A model generated the notes under the pieces. That model had not been told where the DNA came from. It saw nothing but the letters and a program-made list of their open reading frames with translations, and searched no databases. From Ephydatia muelleri (taxonomy: Eukaryota > Porifera > Demospongiae > Spongillida > Spongillidae): 64,000 bases of DNA. Each line of letters opens with the position of its first letter. Position 1 is the stretch's first letter. The translations under genes and the position numbers were made by a program. The stretch lies in the NCBI GenBank assembly GCA_013339895.1, contig JABACO010000015.1:1103825-1167824 (forward strand). Reading direction: 5' to 3'. This document shows, piece by piece, positions 1 through 10,961 of this stretch.

Positions 1-3000
1 TTGACACAGTGTCTCCTGATCAACATCCAACCACTGAAGCTATTCTTAACAGAGCACCCTCAGAGGTATCCAGTGTGGAGGAGAACAACACTGAAGAAAT
101 GCTGGATGCTATGGCAACAATAGGAGGGAACATGGAGGATACTGCTGTAGGAAGACCAGCAGAGAGGATAGAAGCACAACTCAGAGAAGAGAGCTGTCTG
201 CAACCTGAACTCACTCATTCACTAGAAGCCAATGAACTGGTACATATAGACTATTCATATGTTTCTTCAGGGAGAGTGGTGCTAGACTGCGAACACCCAG
301 AGGCTACTCCTGCTGAAGATGTGCAAACACTGGAACCTGATGGACCAGTGATTTCAACCAATGAACCAACACAACAGCTCACCACACCAACAGGACATGG
401 TAGGGACGTAGACAAACCTGAAATTGAAGGTGGGGACTCAATCAAAACAGAGCCTTACAATAGTAGCCATGAGCGAGAAATGATTGCAACAAGAGGGCAC
501 ACTGAGGAGACCAGTACAAGGGATGAACCTTTGCTTCAGATCCCAGGGGAACATAATTCATCTCCAGAAGATACTGATGCATCGTTGTTGTCACAAGCCA
601 CTTCTGACAGTGTACATGTTGATGTACTACTTTCTCCAAAAGGCTATACTAATGTTCTCCCTTTGCTTGAGTTTCCCAAGCAAAGTAATTCAATGTTGCA
701 GGAGATTGATTCTTCATCATTGCCACTGACCATCTCAATTGGTGAAAGTAGTGAAACTACTATTGTTCAAAAGGAATCTGTTCCAAATGACTGCGTTGTT
801 GAGATGAACACAATCAAGCCACCAGACAGGCTTATACTGGACACTCCTGCACCCATTGAACTTGTTGAAGAGGCGAACAAGCCCACCTCCAACTGTGGTA
901 CACTGGAGATCGAGGAATGTGTAATCACACAGCTTCTTAATCAACAATGGACTCCTATGTCTAGTGAACTCATAGCTGTAGTTGAACATTTGATGCAAGA
1001 TGCTTCTCTCTCTGTACACATGAAGCCAATTGAAGAGGACAACATACACCTCCCTGTTAGTGATGGTCTAGAATACATTGAGACTGCGTCTCCTGATCAA
1101 CATCCAACCACTGAAGCTATTCTTAAAAGAGCACCCTCAGAGGTATCCAGTGTGAAGGAGAACAACACTGAAGAAATGCTGGATGCTATGGCAACAATAG
1201 GAGGGAACATGGAGGATACTGCTGTAGGAAGACCAGCAGAGAGGATAGAAGCACAACTCAGAGAAGAGAGCTGTCTGCAACCTGAACTCACTCATTCACT
1301 AGAAGCCAATGAACTGGTACATACAGCCGGCCCATGTGTTTCCATAGGGAGGGTGATGTTTGACTGTGAACACCCAGAGACTGTGTTGTACGCTCCTGCT
1401 GAAGATGTGCAAACACTGGAATCTGATGGACCAGTGATTTCAACCATGCAACCAACTCAACAGCTCACCACACCAACAGGACATGGTAGGGATATAGATA
1501 AACATGAAGTTGAAGGTGTACACTCAATCACAACAGAGCCTTACAACAGTAGCTATGAGAGAGAAATGGATGCAACAAGAGGGCACACTGAGGAGACCAA
1601 TACAAGAGATGAACCTTTGCTTCATATCCCAGGGGAACATAATTTGTCTCCAGATGATGCATCATTGTTGTCACATGCATCATTGTCACCGGCCATCTCA
1701 ATTGTTGAAAGTATTGAACACACTAATGTTCATAAAGAACCTGGTCCAAATGACCGTACTGTTGAGATGAAGACATCTGGTGTCCAGGCTCAGGAACCCT
1801 CCCCTGAAGAAAAGGTGGGTGCAGAGCTTCCAACTGAAGGACAGGAAGTCCAAAAAGTTGCTTTGGATGGAGTTGCCCTAACGTTATTTCAGCCTGGATC
1901 CTCTTATGAACACAACCACTTCTCCATGTTAAATTCAATCCAGCCACCTGACACACCTGTACTGGACACTCCTGTACTCAAACCCATCTCCAACTGTGGT
2001 ACACTGGATATAGAAGAATGCGTAATCACACAGCTTCTTCCTCAGCAATGGACTCCTATGTCTAGTGAACCCCTAGCTGTTATTGAAAGTTTGATGCAAG
2101 ATGCTTCTCACTCTGTACACATGAAGCCAATTGAAGAGGAAAACAAACACCTCACTGATGGTGATGGTCCAGAATGCATTGACAGACAATCTCTTAGTCA
2201 ACATCCAACCACTGAAGCTATTCTTAACAGAGCACCCTCAGAGGTATCCATTGTGGAGGAGAACAACACTGAAGAAATGCAACCAGAACTCATTAATCCA
2301 CATGAAGCCAATGAGCTGATATATATAGCCGACCCATGTGTTTCTTCAGAGTGGGTGATGTTTGATCGTGAGGATCCAGAAACCGTGTCATACACTCCTG
2401 CTGATGATGTGCAAACACTGGAACCTGATGGACCAGTGATTTCAACCAACGAACCAACACAACAGCTCACCACACCAACAGGACATGGTAGGGACGTAGA
2501 CAAACCTGAAATTGAAGGTGGGGACTCAATCAAAAGAGAGCCTTACAATAGTAGCCATGAGGGAGAAATGATTGCAACAAGAAGGCACACTGAGGAGACT
2601 AATACAAGGGATGAACCTTTGCTTCAGATCCCAGGGGAATATAATTTGTCCACACCCTCTTTATTAGAGCCTGGATCCTCATATGAACACAACCTATTAA
2701 CTAAAATGACTTCAGTCCAGCCACCTGACACATTTGTACTGGACACTCCTTCACCCAGTGAACCAGATGAAGAGACAAACAAGCCCACCTCCAACTGTGG
2801 TACACTGGAGATAGAGGAATGTGTTATCACACAGCTTCTAGATCAACAAACCTCTGCATTCAAAGGTGAATCTTTAGTGACTGTTGAAGCCAACATCAGT
2901 GCACCCATGGTAGGCCATTCAAATATGCTACTAAATACTTCTCTTCCTGTACCATCAAAGCCAGTTGAAGAGGAAACCATTCACCCCCCTGTTTGTGTTG

Positions 3001-4466
3001 TTCCAAAAAATGCTGATGCACAGTTTCTTGATCAACATACAACCATTGAAGCTATTTTTAACCTAATACTCCCAGATGCATCCAGTATGGAGAACATCAA
3101 CATTCAAGGAAATTTGGATGTTGTGGCACAAGTAGAAGGGATAAAGGAGCATAGTGCTGTAGGAAGACTGGCACAAGTACAACCCCAAGTAAAGTGCTGT
3201 CTGGAACCTGAATTCAACCCTTTGGCTGAAGCCAGCATGCAGATCGATGTAGGAGATATTAGCACTTACTCAGGGAGAGTTCAGTTTGACCAAGGGCAGC
3301 CAGAGATATCCATCATGCAATACACTCTTGGAAAAATACTATCAGATCTGCAACCACCAAATCTTGAGGAAGATGTTATTTCAGCCATTGAGTCAACACA
3401 GCAGCTCTTCACACCACCAGAAGACACTGCGGACCCACATGAACACCAGACTGGAGATTTTGACACGACTAGCAAAGCACCTTATGATTGGAGGCACAGG
3501 GGAGAGATGTATGAAGAGAAAGGTGCAATGAAGAATGATAGTGCTGGGTGTGATAGTGCTGGGTGTGATAGTGCTGGGTGTGATAGTGCTGGGTGTGACA
3601 ATCTTGAGGAACATTGTACTAATGTACCACTGCCCTTGCCTGAAAGTCGAGGCTTAATCATACCTCTGCTCCTCACACAAGCCACATTCTCAGCTGCCCC
3701 TGAAGCCATCATTACATCATCTGACAACAATTTGGTAGCTGGCACTCCCCACACTGTTTGGAATCAGTTAGTTGAAGTTGTTGGATCGGAGTATGCAGAA
3801 AGACAGTCTCTTGGTCAACATTCAACCTCTGCAGTCCTTGATGTAATTACTGAAAGAGCAACACCTTCAGAGTTACACAGTGTGGAGGACAACAGTGAAG
3901 TAAACCTGGATGTTATGACACCAACTGGAGGGAGCATAGAGGATGATAAAAGATACATTGCTGGCTCCTTGAAGGGCACAAGAGTTAACCAAGGAGAGCC
4001 AGAGAAGGCATCTATTGATGAAACTCCATCAAACATTCTGCCATTAAAACTTGAGGGGGATATTATTTCAAGTATAGAACCAACGCAACAACCTAACACA
4101 TCTGTTTTACACAGACACCATCCTAGAGAAGATGTAGAATGTATAAATACAAGTCAAGCTGGAATGATACCTGTATTCCATACAGTAGCAGTACCTACAG
4201 CTTCCAGGGATGCCATAATCGGAGTATCTACATTAGACCACCCCACTTTGATACTGGATACTGCTTCCTCCATTCAGACAAAACCAGAGGAACAGGAAAA
4301 TGAATGCATCTCTGTTGGTGACAGGCTTCAGTACGTCAATCAAACTATTCTTGATGGGATGCCCTCAGAGTTACCGAGTGAGAAAAACATGTGCGGAAGG
4401 CTGGAAATTGTGCCTTTAAAACTAGAAGACAAGGAGGGTACTGTTAGTGATGAACCCCTGAAGTAG
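1..4466 (+). CDS. giant acidic repeat protein, 5' part (start outside window)
   Basis: The reading frame is already open at the left edge; the residues before the first repeat (Asp-Thr-Val-Ser-Pro-Asp-Gln-His) match the same place in the next repeat, so the start lies upstream. The product is Glu/Asp/Thr/Ser/Pro-rich with no transmembrane segment and no recognised fold, probably disordered. It is built of long repeats that open with a block like DQHPTTEAILNRAPSEVSS, seen near 15, 1095, 2200, 3028 and 3811, and contain the recurrent blocks TQQLTTPTGHGRD and NCGTLEIEECVITQLL. The first two units are almost identical in DNA. The frame ends at TAG 4464-4466 but the same protein style continues 6 bp on in another frame, so this is probably one gene with the next two entries. 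I know no homologue; a related small copy follows a Rab-effector domain at 10962. Confidence 0.7.
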   Translation, partial: DTVSPDQHPTTEAILNRAPSEVSSVEENNTEEMLDAMATIGGNMEDTAVGRPAERIEAQLREESCLQPELTHSLEANELVHIDYSYVSSGRVVLDCEHPEATPAEDVQTLEPDGPVISTNEPTQQLTTPTGHGRDVDKPEIEGGDSIKTEPYNSSHEREMIATRGHTEETSTRDEPLLQIPGEHNSSPEDTDASLLSQATSDSVHVDVLLSPKGYTNVLPLLEFPKQSNSMLQEIDSSSLPLTISIGESSETTIVQKESVPNDCVVEMNTIKPPDRLILDTPAPIELVEEANKPTSNCGTLEIEECVITQLLNQQWTPMSSELIAVVEHLMQDASLSVHMKPIEEDNIHLPVSDGLEYIETASPDQHPTTEAILKRAPSEVSSVKENNTEEMLDAMATIGGNMEDTAVGRPAERIEAQLREESCLQPELTHSLEANELVHTAGPCVSIGRVMFDCEHPETVLYAPAEDVQTLESDGPVISTMQPTQQLTTPTGHGRDIDKHEVEGVHSITTEPYNSSYEREMDATRGHTEETNTRDEPLLHIPGEHNLSPDDASLLSHASLSPAISIVESIEHTNVHKEPGPNDRTVEMKTSGVQAQEPSPEEKVGAELPTEGQEVQKVALDGVALTLFQPGSSYEHNHFSMLNSIQPPDTPVLDTPVLKPISNCGTLDIEECVITQLLPQQWTPMSSEPLAVIESLMQDASHSVHMKPIEEENKHLTDGDGPECIDRQSLSQHPTTEAILNRAPSEVSIVEENNTEEMQPELINPHEANELIYIADPCVSSEWVMFDREDPETVSYTPADDVQTLEPDGPVISTNEPTQQLTTPTGHGRDVDKPEIEGGDSIKREPYNSSHEGEMIATRRHTEETNTRDEPLLQIPGEYNLSTPSLLEPGSSYEHNLLTKMTSVQPPDTFVLDTPSPSEPDEETNKPTSNCGTLEIEECVITQLLDQQTSAFKGESLVTVEANISAPMVGHSNMLLNTSLPVPSKPVEEETIHPPVCVVPKNADAQFLDQHTTIEAIFNLILPDASSMENINIQGNLDVVAQVEGIKEHSAVGRLAQVQPQVKCCLEPEFNPLAEASMQIDVGDISTYSGRVQFDQGQPEISIMQYTLGKILSDLQPPNLEEDVISAIESTQQLFTPPEDTADPHEHQTGDFDTTSKAPYDWRHRGEMYEEKGAMKNDSAGCDSAGCDSAGCDSAGCDNLEEHCTNVPLPLPESRGLIIPLLLTQATFSAAPEAIITSSDNNLVAGTPHTVWNQLVEVVGSEYAERQSLGQHSTSAVLDVITERATPSELHSVEDNSEVNLDVMTPTGGSIEDDKRYIAGSLKGTRVNQGEPEKASIDETPSNILPLKLEGDIISSIEPTQQPNTSVLHRHHPREDVECINTSQAGMIPVFHTVAVPTASRDAIIGVSTLDHPTLILDTASSIQTKPEEQENECISVGDRLQYVNQTILDGMPSELPSEKNMCGRLEIVPLKLEDKEGTVSDEPLK
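9..4466 (+). repeat. internal long tandem repeats of the acidic exon (about 0.8-1.1 kb units)
   Basis: Units begin at about 9, 1086, 2191, 3028 and 3811. The first roughly 230 bp of units 1 and 2 are nearly identical, while later units are shorter and diverged. This suggests recent growth at the 5' side by unequal exchange. A further degenerate unit with the APSELPSVE block lies near 5790, and a displaced, decayed unit lies at 10690-11860. Confidence 0.8.
3537..3596 (+). repeat. 15-bp in-frame repeat, four copies (DSAGC)
   Basis: Four identical copies of gatagtgctgggtgt encode Asp-Ser-Ala-Gly-Cys four times within the acidic protein. The unit is a multiple of three, so copy-number change keeps the frame. 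Confidence 0.9.
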
Positions 4467-4471
4467 ACATT

Positions 4472-6130
4472 ATGATACCCAGTATGCCACAAGGCCATAA
4501 ATTGGTTCACCTTACATATGCTAGGCCTAAGAGGTCAGCCAGGGCACCATCCAAAGGCATTACTAGGTTAGCTGGAGTGCACTCAAAGGTCTCTACCACC
4601 GAGGAGACGCTAACATCACACCTGGTTGCAGATGGGAACAGGTTGACAGAGCCACATCACTTAGAACTTTCCCAAGACTTGCATAAGACTGATGCCATAC
4701 CTGTAGCTCCAATTACAGCCCTGCATACATTACCCACTTCTCTGTCATCGGAACTTCACCACATGTTTACACTTCCAAAATGGAGGAAGCTCATGTGCCC
4801 CATTGATGTATACGATGAGCAAATACCTGTGACCAGTTGTGCAAATGCAACAACTGTAGAAGAAAGTAATATTGCAAGGACCACAGGCCAAGTTGATGCC
4901 AACCTCATTCCTATTAGTGCAATCACATCTATATCCCTAGAGAATGTCTCTCTGGTACAGTCCAGTATCGGGGTACATGTAACGTCTCTGGATGGTTCAG
5001 TGGAAGTATTGATGTGTGACAAAGGACAGCCAGAGGTCCCCATCATTCTTAACATTGATTGTGAATCTCCACTAGACATTGGTGCACCCAAACTTGAAGG
5101 AGTACTGCAGGTCACCACTACCATGCCATCAGATACCACACCCACAGCTCCCCTTGAAGATCCATCCACAGTTTCCAATGAACTTCAGATAACCAAAACA
5201 ACTGAAAAGCTTGATCAGAAAACTCCTACCAATAATAAGTGCATAGCAGCAAAGGATAATGCATTAGAAGTTAATCATGACATTCAGTACACAGAAAACA
5301 TACATCCATCTACATTTGAGACCAGCGTGCATGTGCCACACCCAAAGGACACTGCAGAGGAGGTGAGACACGACCAAAGTCAGTTAAAAGTGTCCCCTAC
5401 TTTCATTACAGAAGATGAAACCTCTGTAATGAAAGAACAATGTGACCCCATTGATCAAATATCTTTGGTCAATAATGTTCTAGGTATGCAGACTGAAATC
5501 AATAGTTCTTTCGTCCATGTCAATTTTATGATGGTACCACAACCAATGTTCTATACAAAGTGCACTATAGTTGAGGAGGTAGATGCCATGTTTCCTCCAA
5601 TGGAGAAACTGAATTTTGGTATGATAGGAGAAGACAACTGGATTATTCATCAAAAAGAAACAATGGCCAAAGACGTAACCACATCCTCATTTGCACATTG
5701 TGAAGCCACTTCCTCAAAGAAAGAAGAGTACTCTGTAACACAGCCTCCTTGTCAACAACCAACAAGTGGACACAGTGGAGATGTTCAAGACAGGGCACCC
5801 TCAGAGTTACCTAGTGTGGAGAAGGGCAATACTGAAAGAATGCAGTGTACCACTGTCTCGGCTGATGTTGGATTATGTTGGGGGAAACAAGCTGAGGTGG
5901 CAAACCTCCAAGATAAGAGTGCCCTACACGTCATCCATGCTCCTGAAGCAAAGAATAGTGCAAGTATACAAAATCAGGTTGTTCTACTGGAAGAAGTGAG
6001 GTTTGATCAAGAGCAACCAGAGGTCTTGGTCATGTCAAACATTTTCAATGTCAGTTGGCTACATTGTGCTGAGCAACAAACAGCTGCAGAAGAACATTCC
6101 CAGAAGAACACTCACACCAGAGGGACATGA
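4472..6130 (+). CDS. acidic repeat protein, middle part with a capping-protein-binding-like motif
   Basis: This 552-codon frame starts just after the stop of the previous frame and is shifted by one base. The frame is open from 4454, so a single missing C in the CCCC run at 4455-4458 would join the two. Near its start the product has KLVHLTYARPKRSARAP (4499-4549), which fits the CPI consensus of actin capping-protein binders (L-x-H-x-T-x-x-R-P-K, then a later Pro) except that the final spacer is one residue short. A degenerate repeat block, APSELPSVEKGN, near 5790 ties it to the preceding frame. It is acidic, with no membrane segment. The CPI reading is inference from the motif alone. Confidence 0.6.
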   Translation: MIPSMPQGHKLVHLTYARPKRSARAPSKGITRLAGVHSKVSTTEETLTSHLVADGNRLTEPHHLELSQDLHKTDAIPVAPITALHTLPTSLSSELHHMFTLPKWRKLMCPIDVYDEQIPVTSCANATTVEESNIARTTGQVDANLIPISAITSISLENVSLVQSSIGVHVTSLDGSVEVLMCDKGQPEVPIILNIDCESPLDIGAPKLEGVLQVTTTMPSDTTPTAPLEDPSTVSNELQITKTTEKLDQKTPTNNKCIAAKDNALEVNHDIQYTENIHPSTFETSVHVPHPKDTAEEVRHDQSQLKVSPTFITEDETSVMKEQCDPIDQISLVNNVLGMQTEINSSFVHVNFMMVPQPMFYTKCTIVEEVDAMFPPMEKLNFGMIGEDNWIIHQKETMAKDVTTSSFAHCEATSSKKEEYSVTQPPCQQPTSGHSGDVQDRAPSELPSVEKGNTERMQCTTVSADVGLCWGKQAEVANLQDKSALHVIHAPEAKNSASIQNQVVLLEEVRFDQEQPEVLVMSNIFNVSWLHCAEQQTAAEEHSQKNTHTRGT

Positions 6131-7368
6131 CCTCAATGCAGCACATTGAAGCAGCACAAGGTCTCATAGAAAGGAGTGTAGCTCAGAAGGAGGACGAAAG
6201 CATGCAAATAGATGAGAGGAGACCGAGTGACATCATGGACTATTCCAGAGATAAGGGAGAAGTCGTAACACATGGCGTTGAAGTCATGAGGCCACTCACA
6301 ATGGAAACAAATCAAGAGGCAAATGCTGTAGAACCATATTTCTTAAAGGGCATCCATCAACCAGAGGTCAGCACTGGCACAGATATTACAGCTGGGGATA
6401 TTGCCACAGAGCAAATGAAGTCTAGTGTGGGACAACAAAACACAGCATATGATGTGCAAATACATGTAAGTGTTCAGGGTGATATCATTATGTCGAGAGT
6501 GGTGGACGAACTGTCAGAAGGTAATTCCAAGACAATACTATCTCTACAGCACCAGGATCAGGGTGCAGATATGAGAACCAACGAAGCTCAGAAGGTGCCT
6601 GGCATAACAGATGTGTGTGTCAATAATGCCCTTGTACTTGCTGGCATCCCTGTCAGTACCCCAGTGGGGCAAGATATCATCAGTTCCCCTGTGGAAGGTA
6701 CTAGAACTGCTGAGGCACAGGGTGCCAATATGTTACATCAGCCCAAGGAGTATGCAACAAATTCGAATGAACCTGGATGTTTAACAAAGGATATTGGGGC
6801 ACCATTGATGGACAAAAGGGCCGCAGTGAGCAGACTTGCTGGAAATGACAGTTTCCAAGGGCCTCTTGACCTTCTGAGTCATGCCGAACACGAAGGTGTG
6901 GACGCTGAGGAGGTTTCTGGTTCACAGCATAGTGATGAGTTCAAATGGAGACGTATGAGGGTCCTACGTCGGAAGAAAACTGTGCCAAAGGAGACGGGAG
7001 ATGAAAAGAGTGAGTTGCTTCCGCGACCTCGTTCAGCAGCCATTGAAAGAAGCATCTTCTCCCCATTGAGTAAATTAATCACACGACCTCACTCTGGACT
7101 TTTTGAAAGCAATGCTTCCTCACCTCATCAACCAACAGTGCAATCGCAACCACACTTGGCAACCATTAGAAGAAATGTCACTCCTCATCATGACCCAATC
7201 CTAGAATTAGGACCAGATCAGACCCCTCCTCCCAATGGAGATACTCCTGTGCTGTCAGGTCACAAGACCTCTGGGACTGCCATAGCTGCAGAGACAAAAT
7301 CCAGCAAAGCGGCAGATAGAAAGACTGGTTTTCTGAGAAGGAAAGGTGCTTTAAAAAATGTAACCTAG
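6127..7368 (+). CDS. acidic repeat protein, C-terminal part
   Basis: A 413-codon frame overlaps the previous stop by four bases (ATGA) and is shifted by one base in the same sense as the first break. It is open from about 6073, so the shift could lie anywhere in 6073-6127. The first 260 or so residues are acidic. The C-terminal 150 are basic and Ser/Pro-rich, with clusters such as KWRRMRVLRRKK and a final RKTGFLRRKGALKN, ending at TAG 7366-7368. No domain is recognised. It is most simply the tail of the same gene; a separate overlapping gene would be unusual in an animal. Confidence 0.55.
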   Translation: MTSMQHIEAAQGLIERSVAQKEDESMQIDERRPSDIMDYSRDKGEVVTHGVEVMRPLTMETNQEANAVEPYFLKGIHQPEVSTGTDITAGDIATEQMKSSVGQQNTAYDVQIHVSVQGDIIMSRVVDELSEGNSKTILSLQHQDQGADMRTNEAQKVPGITDVCVNNALVLAGIPVSTPVGQDIISSPVEGTRTAEAQGANMLHQPKEYATNSNEPGCLTKDIGAPLMDKRAAVSRLAGNDSFQGPLDLLSHAEHEGVDAEEVSGSQHSDEFKWRRMRVLRRKKTVPKETGDEKSELLPRPRSAAIERSIFSPLSKLITRPHSGLFESNASSPHQPTVQSQPHLATIRRNVTPHHDPILELGPDQTPPPNGDTPVLSGHKTSGTAIAAETKSSKAADRKTGFLRRKGALKNVT

Positions 7369-8878
7369 TACTCCAGAATGATGGCCATCATGGCCCAGTG
7401 TTAATGCGCACACCTGAGAGACACTATTGAATCATCAAGGACACTGCAAGGTGTCTTATATCTTGTTTTTCCGTGTGTTTAAGAAACCTGTTTTATTTAG
7501 AGCAAAATATTATTGATTGTGCAGTCTGTATAGTTCATGCTGATTTTTAATCTCAACTCATTTTCACTGCACATCAAATGAAACACTGGCAAAGCCAAAT
7601 TTAGTCTATATTGTTTCGCTCCCAGACTAGCGATTTGCAGTGTTGGTGGAAAAAGTAGTAACATAGTAATAATATGAATTACTAATCGCTTTATAATTAT
7701 GCGAGGCAGAATAACTCAACCCCTGAACAGAGTGCAGCACTTAATTAGGCATCTTGCTTGCCATGCATAGTAAAGGTCAAATAGCATTTAATGGTCACCC
7801 TGCCTCATAGCATTTAATGGTCACCCTGCCTCATAGCATTTAATGGTCACCCTGCCTCATAGCATTTAATGGTCACCCTGCCTCATAGCATTTAATGGTC
7901 ACCCTGCCTCATAGCTTTAATGACGCACTTGAGTAGAATGAAACACTATAAGAAGTGGGATTGTAGCTTTGCAGCAATGCCTTTTTATCATGTCCTCTAT
8001 CTGAAACAACCCAGCACGAGGTCCTCTGGGCAACGGAGGGGGGGAGGATTTCACTTCTGATAATAGACTGATTTAAATAAGTAAGCTGATGTTGATTGAA
8101 GCGATGATTCATCCGTAATTTTAAGCTACTGTACATGCAACTGTGATCTTCTTGGATCTTGACGTTTATTTTTATGGTTGACCTTCATGTATAATTCGCA
8201 TTACCAGTACACGCAATAGAATTTCAATTTCAGGGCCTATGCAGCTGTGGTATTGCACAACAAGAGCGCTCTAAACACACAACACACACACACACACACA
8301 CACCACACCACACACACATCACACACACACACACCACCACCACCAATCCTGTTTACCTTCCTGCGGTAGCGGGTAACAATCTTCGTCTAATTGCTGGCCA
8401 GTGAGTACCTTCGTTATTGCCCCCCCCCCCCCCCCATGTACACTTGAAGATTGGAGAATTATCTTACACATACACACATCACCCAGTGAAGTTATCCAGC
8501 TAGATACGTAAGCATTTTGTGTGAAATCAGGTAACTGACGCGCTCTCGAGAAATACCAGTCATGCTGTATTGCCTGAATTTATTTCCTTTTTAACCTAAT
8601 AGTAGGATCATTTAAAGTATTGCTCAGTTGGTGCCAACTCATCTTTGACGAATTACACGTACCGAGATACAATTGTTTAAAAAAGGATGTGTATCCACGA
8701 TGAAGCACTGAAATACTGTTGCGTCATGAATACGTAAGATCTAATAGAGTCCTGACCTACAGCGCGTTAATTAGTGTTAACAAAGCCCGTTTCCATGTTA
8801 TATATATCCATGGTAAGCTGCAACCGCTAGTGAGTTTGGATTGATTAAGGGACGTGCGGCTTCACCCGTAGGCGAATC
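7369..8878. other. non-coding interval after the acidic gene
   Basis: No convincing coding sequence is seen. It contains a 26-bp minisatellite (7783-7912), a CA-rich microsatellite (about 8276-8338) and a short C run near 8420. The 3' UTR of the acidic gene and the promoter of the next gene should lie here, but I could not fix a poly(A) signal or TATA box. Confidence 0.6.
7783..7912 (+). repeat. 26-bp minisatellite, five copies
   Basis: Five uninterrupted, apparently identical units of agcatttaatggtcaccctg followed by cctcat, then a truncated sixth (agctttaatg). Confidence 0.95.
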
Positions 8879-9418
8879 ATGACGAAAGTCGTTCATGGCT
8901 GGATGCCATACGATCCGGACCTTGAAGTGCTAGGGCGGTACGTTTTGTTCGTGCTCACTTAGCGCACAGCTTTCCCTCCTGCCGGTTCTTTGGCCGCACT
9001 ATGCCCTTACATGCGCGCGGTTTTTTGCTGTTTTAGATGGGACAGAGGATGGTGCAGCCGTCTTAGCGTATCGAGAGACCACGTTCGACGACAGATCGCG
9101 GCCGTATACCTATCGCAAGAAGAACTAGAGATCATTCGCAGGGTGGTGGCCAGAGCCGAGGTCTTGGAGCGCACCGAGGAACAGAGACTACGGTGAGAGC
9201 CTCTTGGCTCGAAATGCAAGCCAAATTATCTAGTTTCTCATATGCAGTTCGCTCGCTCTTCTGCGCGAGAAGGTCCTCACCAGCGCTCACGGAGATGGCA
9301 GCACGTCTTGCCTCTTCTGTGCACGTAGCTTTGACCTTGGTCAGAATAATAACCGCGTTGTTTGCTACGATTGTGGGAAGGTAAATTATATTTGTGAATG
9401 AGGGCATACCATTCACCC

Positions 9419-9450
<32 letters not shown>

Positions 9451-9477
9451 TAACACACATATACACATAACACACAT

Positions 9478-9511
<34 letters not shown>

Positions 9512-9868
9512 ACGTACCTGTACATATATGGTACCATACATGTGAACATGTGCCCCATATCTACAGTCAATATGCCTCAACTGCAAAATAGACAATAAGC
9601 TATGTGTAGGTTCAGAGGAGGTCATCTACTTGTGTAAATCATGTTTTAACCGAAGAGAGGTATGTTTTTATTCATCTGCATTTTGATTGATGTGTACTCA
9701 GTTGTGTTCTTAAGTGTCATTAACACCTTTATGTTCATCATCCCTCCACCTTTCACACCTCATCCCTCACCTCCCCTCTTCACCCTCCATCTTCCAACAC
9801 TTCAGCTGTGGATGAAAAGTGGGGCATGGTTTACAAACACCCTACCTGCAGCTGTGAAAGGAAAAGTG
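8879..9868 (+). CDS. Rabphilin/Noc2-type Rab-effector, N-terminal Rab-binding zinc-finger domain (5 exons)
   Basis: Exons 8879-8937, 9037-9192, 9248-9380, 9567-9659 and 9806-9868 all have GT-AG borders and keep one frame (168 codons). The product starts MTKVVHGWMPYDPDLEVLG, then has a helix with LSQEELEIIRRVVARAEVLE, as in rabphilin and Noc2. Four Cys pairs follow (CLFC, CYDC, CLNC, CKSC), the eight zinc ligands of the FYVE-like finger, and then the hallmark SGAWF. In known members this domain binds GTP-loaded Rab3, Rab8 or Rab27 on secretory vesicles. No C2 domains are seen downstream. The last exon ends in phase 0 and can splice to the acidic exon at 10962, giving a 446-residue protein. A second gene with equivalent exons lies at 12829. 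Confidence 0.85.
9420..9512. repeat. CA microsatellite inside intron 3
   Basis: Runs of CA broken by short TA-containing spacers, lying between exons 3 and 4 of the Rab-effector gene. The tract reads open in several frames on both strands, which is a low-complexity effect. Confidence 0.9.
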
Positions 9869-10961
9869 GTGAGTGCAGTGGTTAGAAACAGAACGAAAAT
9901 GAAATACTACAGCACTATGGATAACAACTAAGGGCATAAGAGTAGCAGGGTGTATTGCAAGTGGTGAGTGGGACCCACCACTGATCATGGTACATTAGAT
10001 CACTGCAAACTAGACCAAACCAAGAATTCTAACTATTTAGAGTTAAGGTCAGAAATCCCACATTTAGAAGGTGTCAGGGAATGACCAACATTCCTTCAGT
10101 AACCATCAACACTAAAGTGTTGATAGTAGTTCCATGGTACCAGAACTGACACGTTGAGGCCACCAAAATGAGCTAATTGGCTTGAGCTTTTACAACAGTT
10201 CAGTATTTATCCATTATGTGCTTAGTGCTAAAGTTTCTGCTATTGCTTGACGTCTACTTGGTCAGAATATACAGCCTTTACTTGGGCAGAAACCAGGTGA
10301 GGCTTGTAACCTCAATCCCCATCCAAGTTATCAAGCTCTTTATTAAATATGCAATGTGTTCAGGCCATCATGAATTCGAGCGGCAATGTAGTAATTAAAG
10401 CACCTGCCTGTCAGTATACTGTATTTAAAGTGTCTGCCAGGCAGCAGCATAGTGAAACACTCTTCTCACTTGACGAGCTTGGTGATGAGAACGTTACTGG
10501 CTGTTGCGAAGGCAAAATACACTACGACACACACCATACGCACAGCTCAGTGGGTTGGTGGGTTGAGGCAAATTCATTGCAATCATGGCCTAGCTGCACT
10601 GGATGTGATGCTTCCCAGACTGATATTGCTAAGGTGTGGTGAAGTCACACAAGAGGTCACACCATCTCCTGAACACCTGTAATAACTTCAATCCAGCCAC
10701 CAGTCACATTTGTACCAGTCACATTTGTACCGGTCACTCCTACACCCATTGAACCAGTTCAAGAGGCATGCAAGCCCACCTCTCCAACTGTGGTACACTG
10801 GAATGCCTCTTAATAACACAGCCTCTTAATAACACAGCCTCTTAATAAGCAAGCGAAACTCTGCATTCATCAGGGAATCTGTAGTGACTGCCAAAGTCAA
10901 CATCAGCATGTCTTTTGTTAGTACTTGTTTGACACCATAATGATTTTTGCCCTCTATACAG
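9869..10961 (+). other. probable large intron with a decayed acidic-repeat segment
   Basis: It begins with a good donor (gtgagt at 9869) and ends with a good acceptor (ctctatacag at 10952-10961). From about 10690 to 10915 the DNA is recognisably a copy of the acidic-gene repeat (the block ending in caactgtggtacactgg is shared with 890-910 and 2795-2812), but it is interrupted by small duplications such as three copies of cctcttaataacacag-like sequence, and it is not an open frame. Confidence 0.55.
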
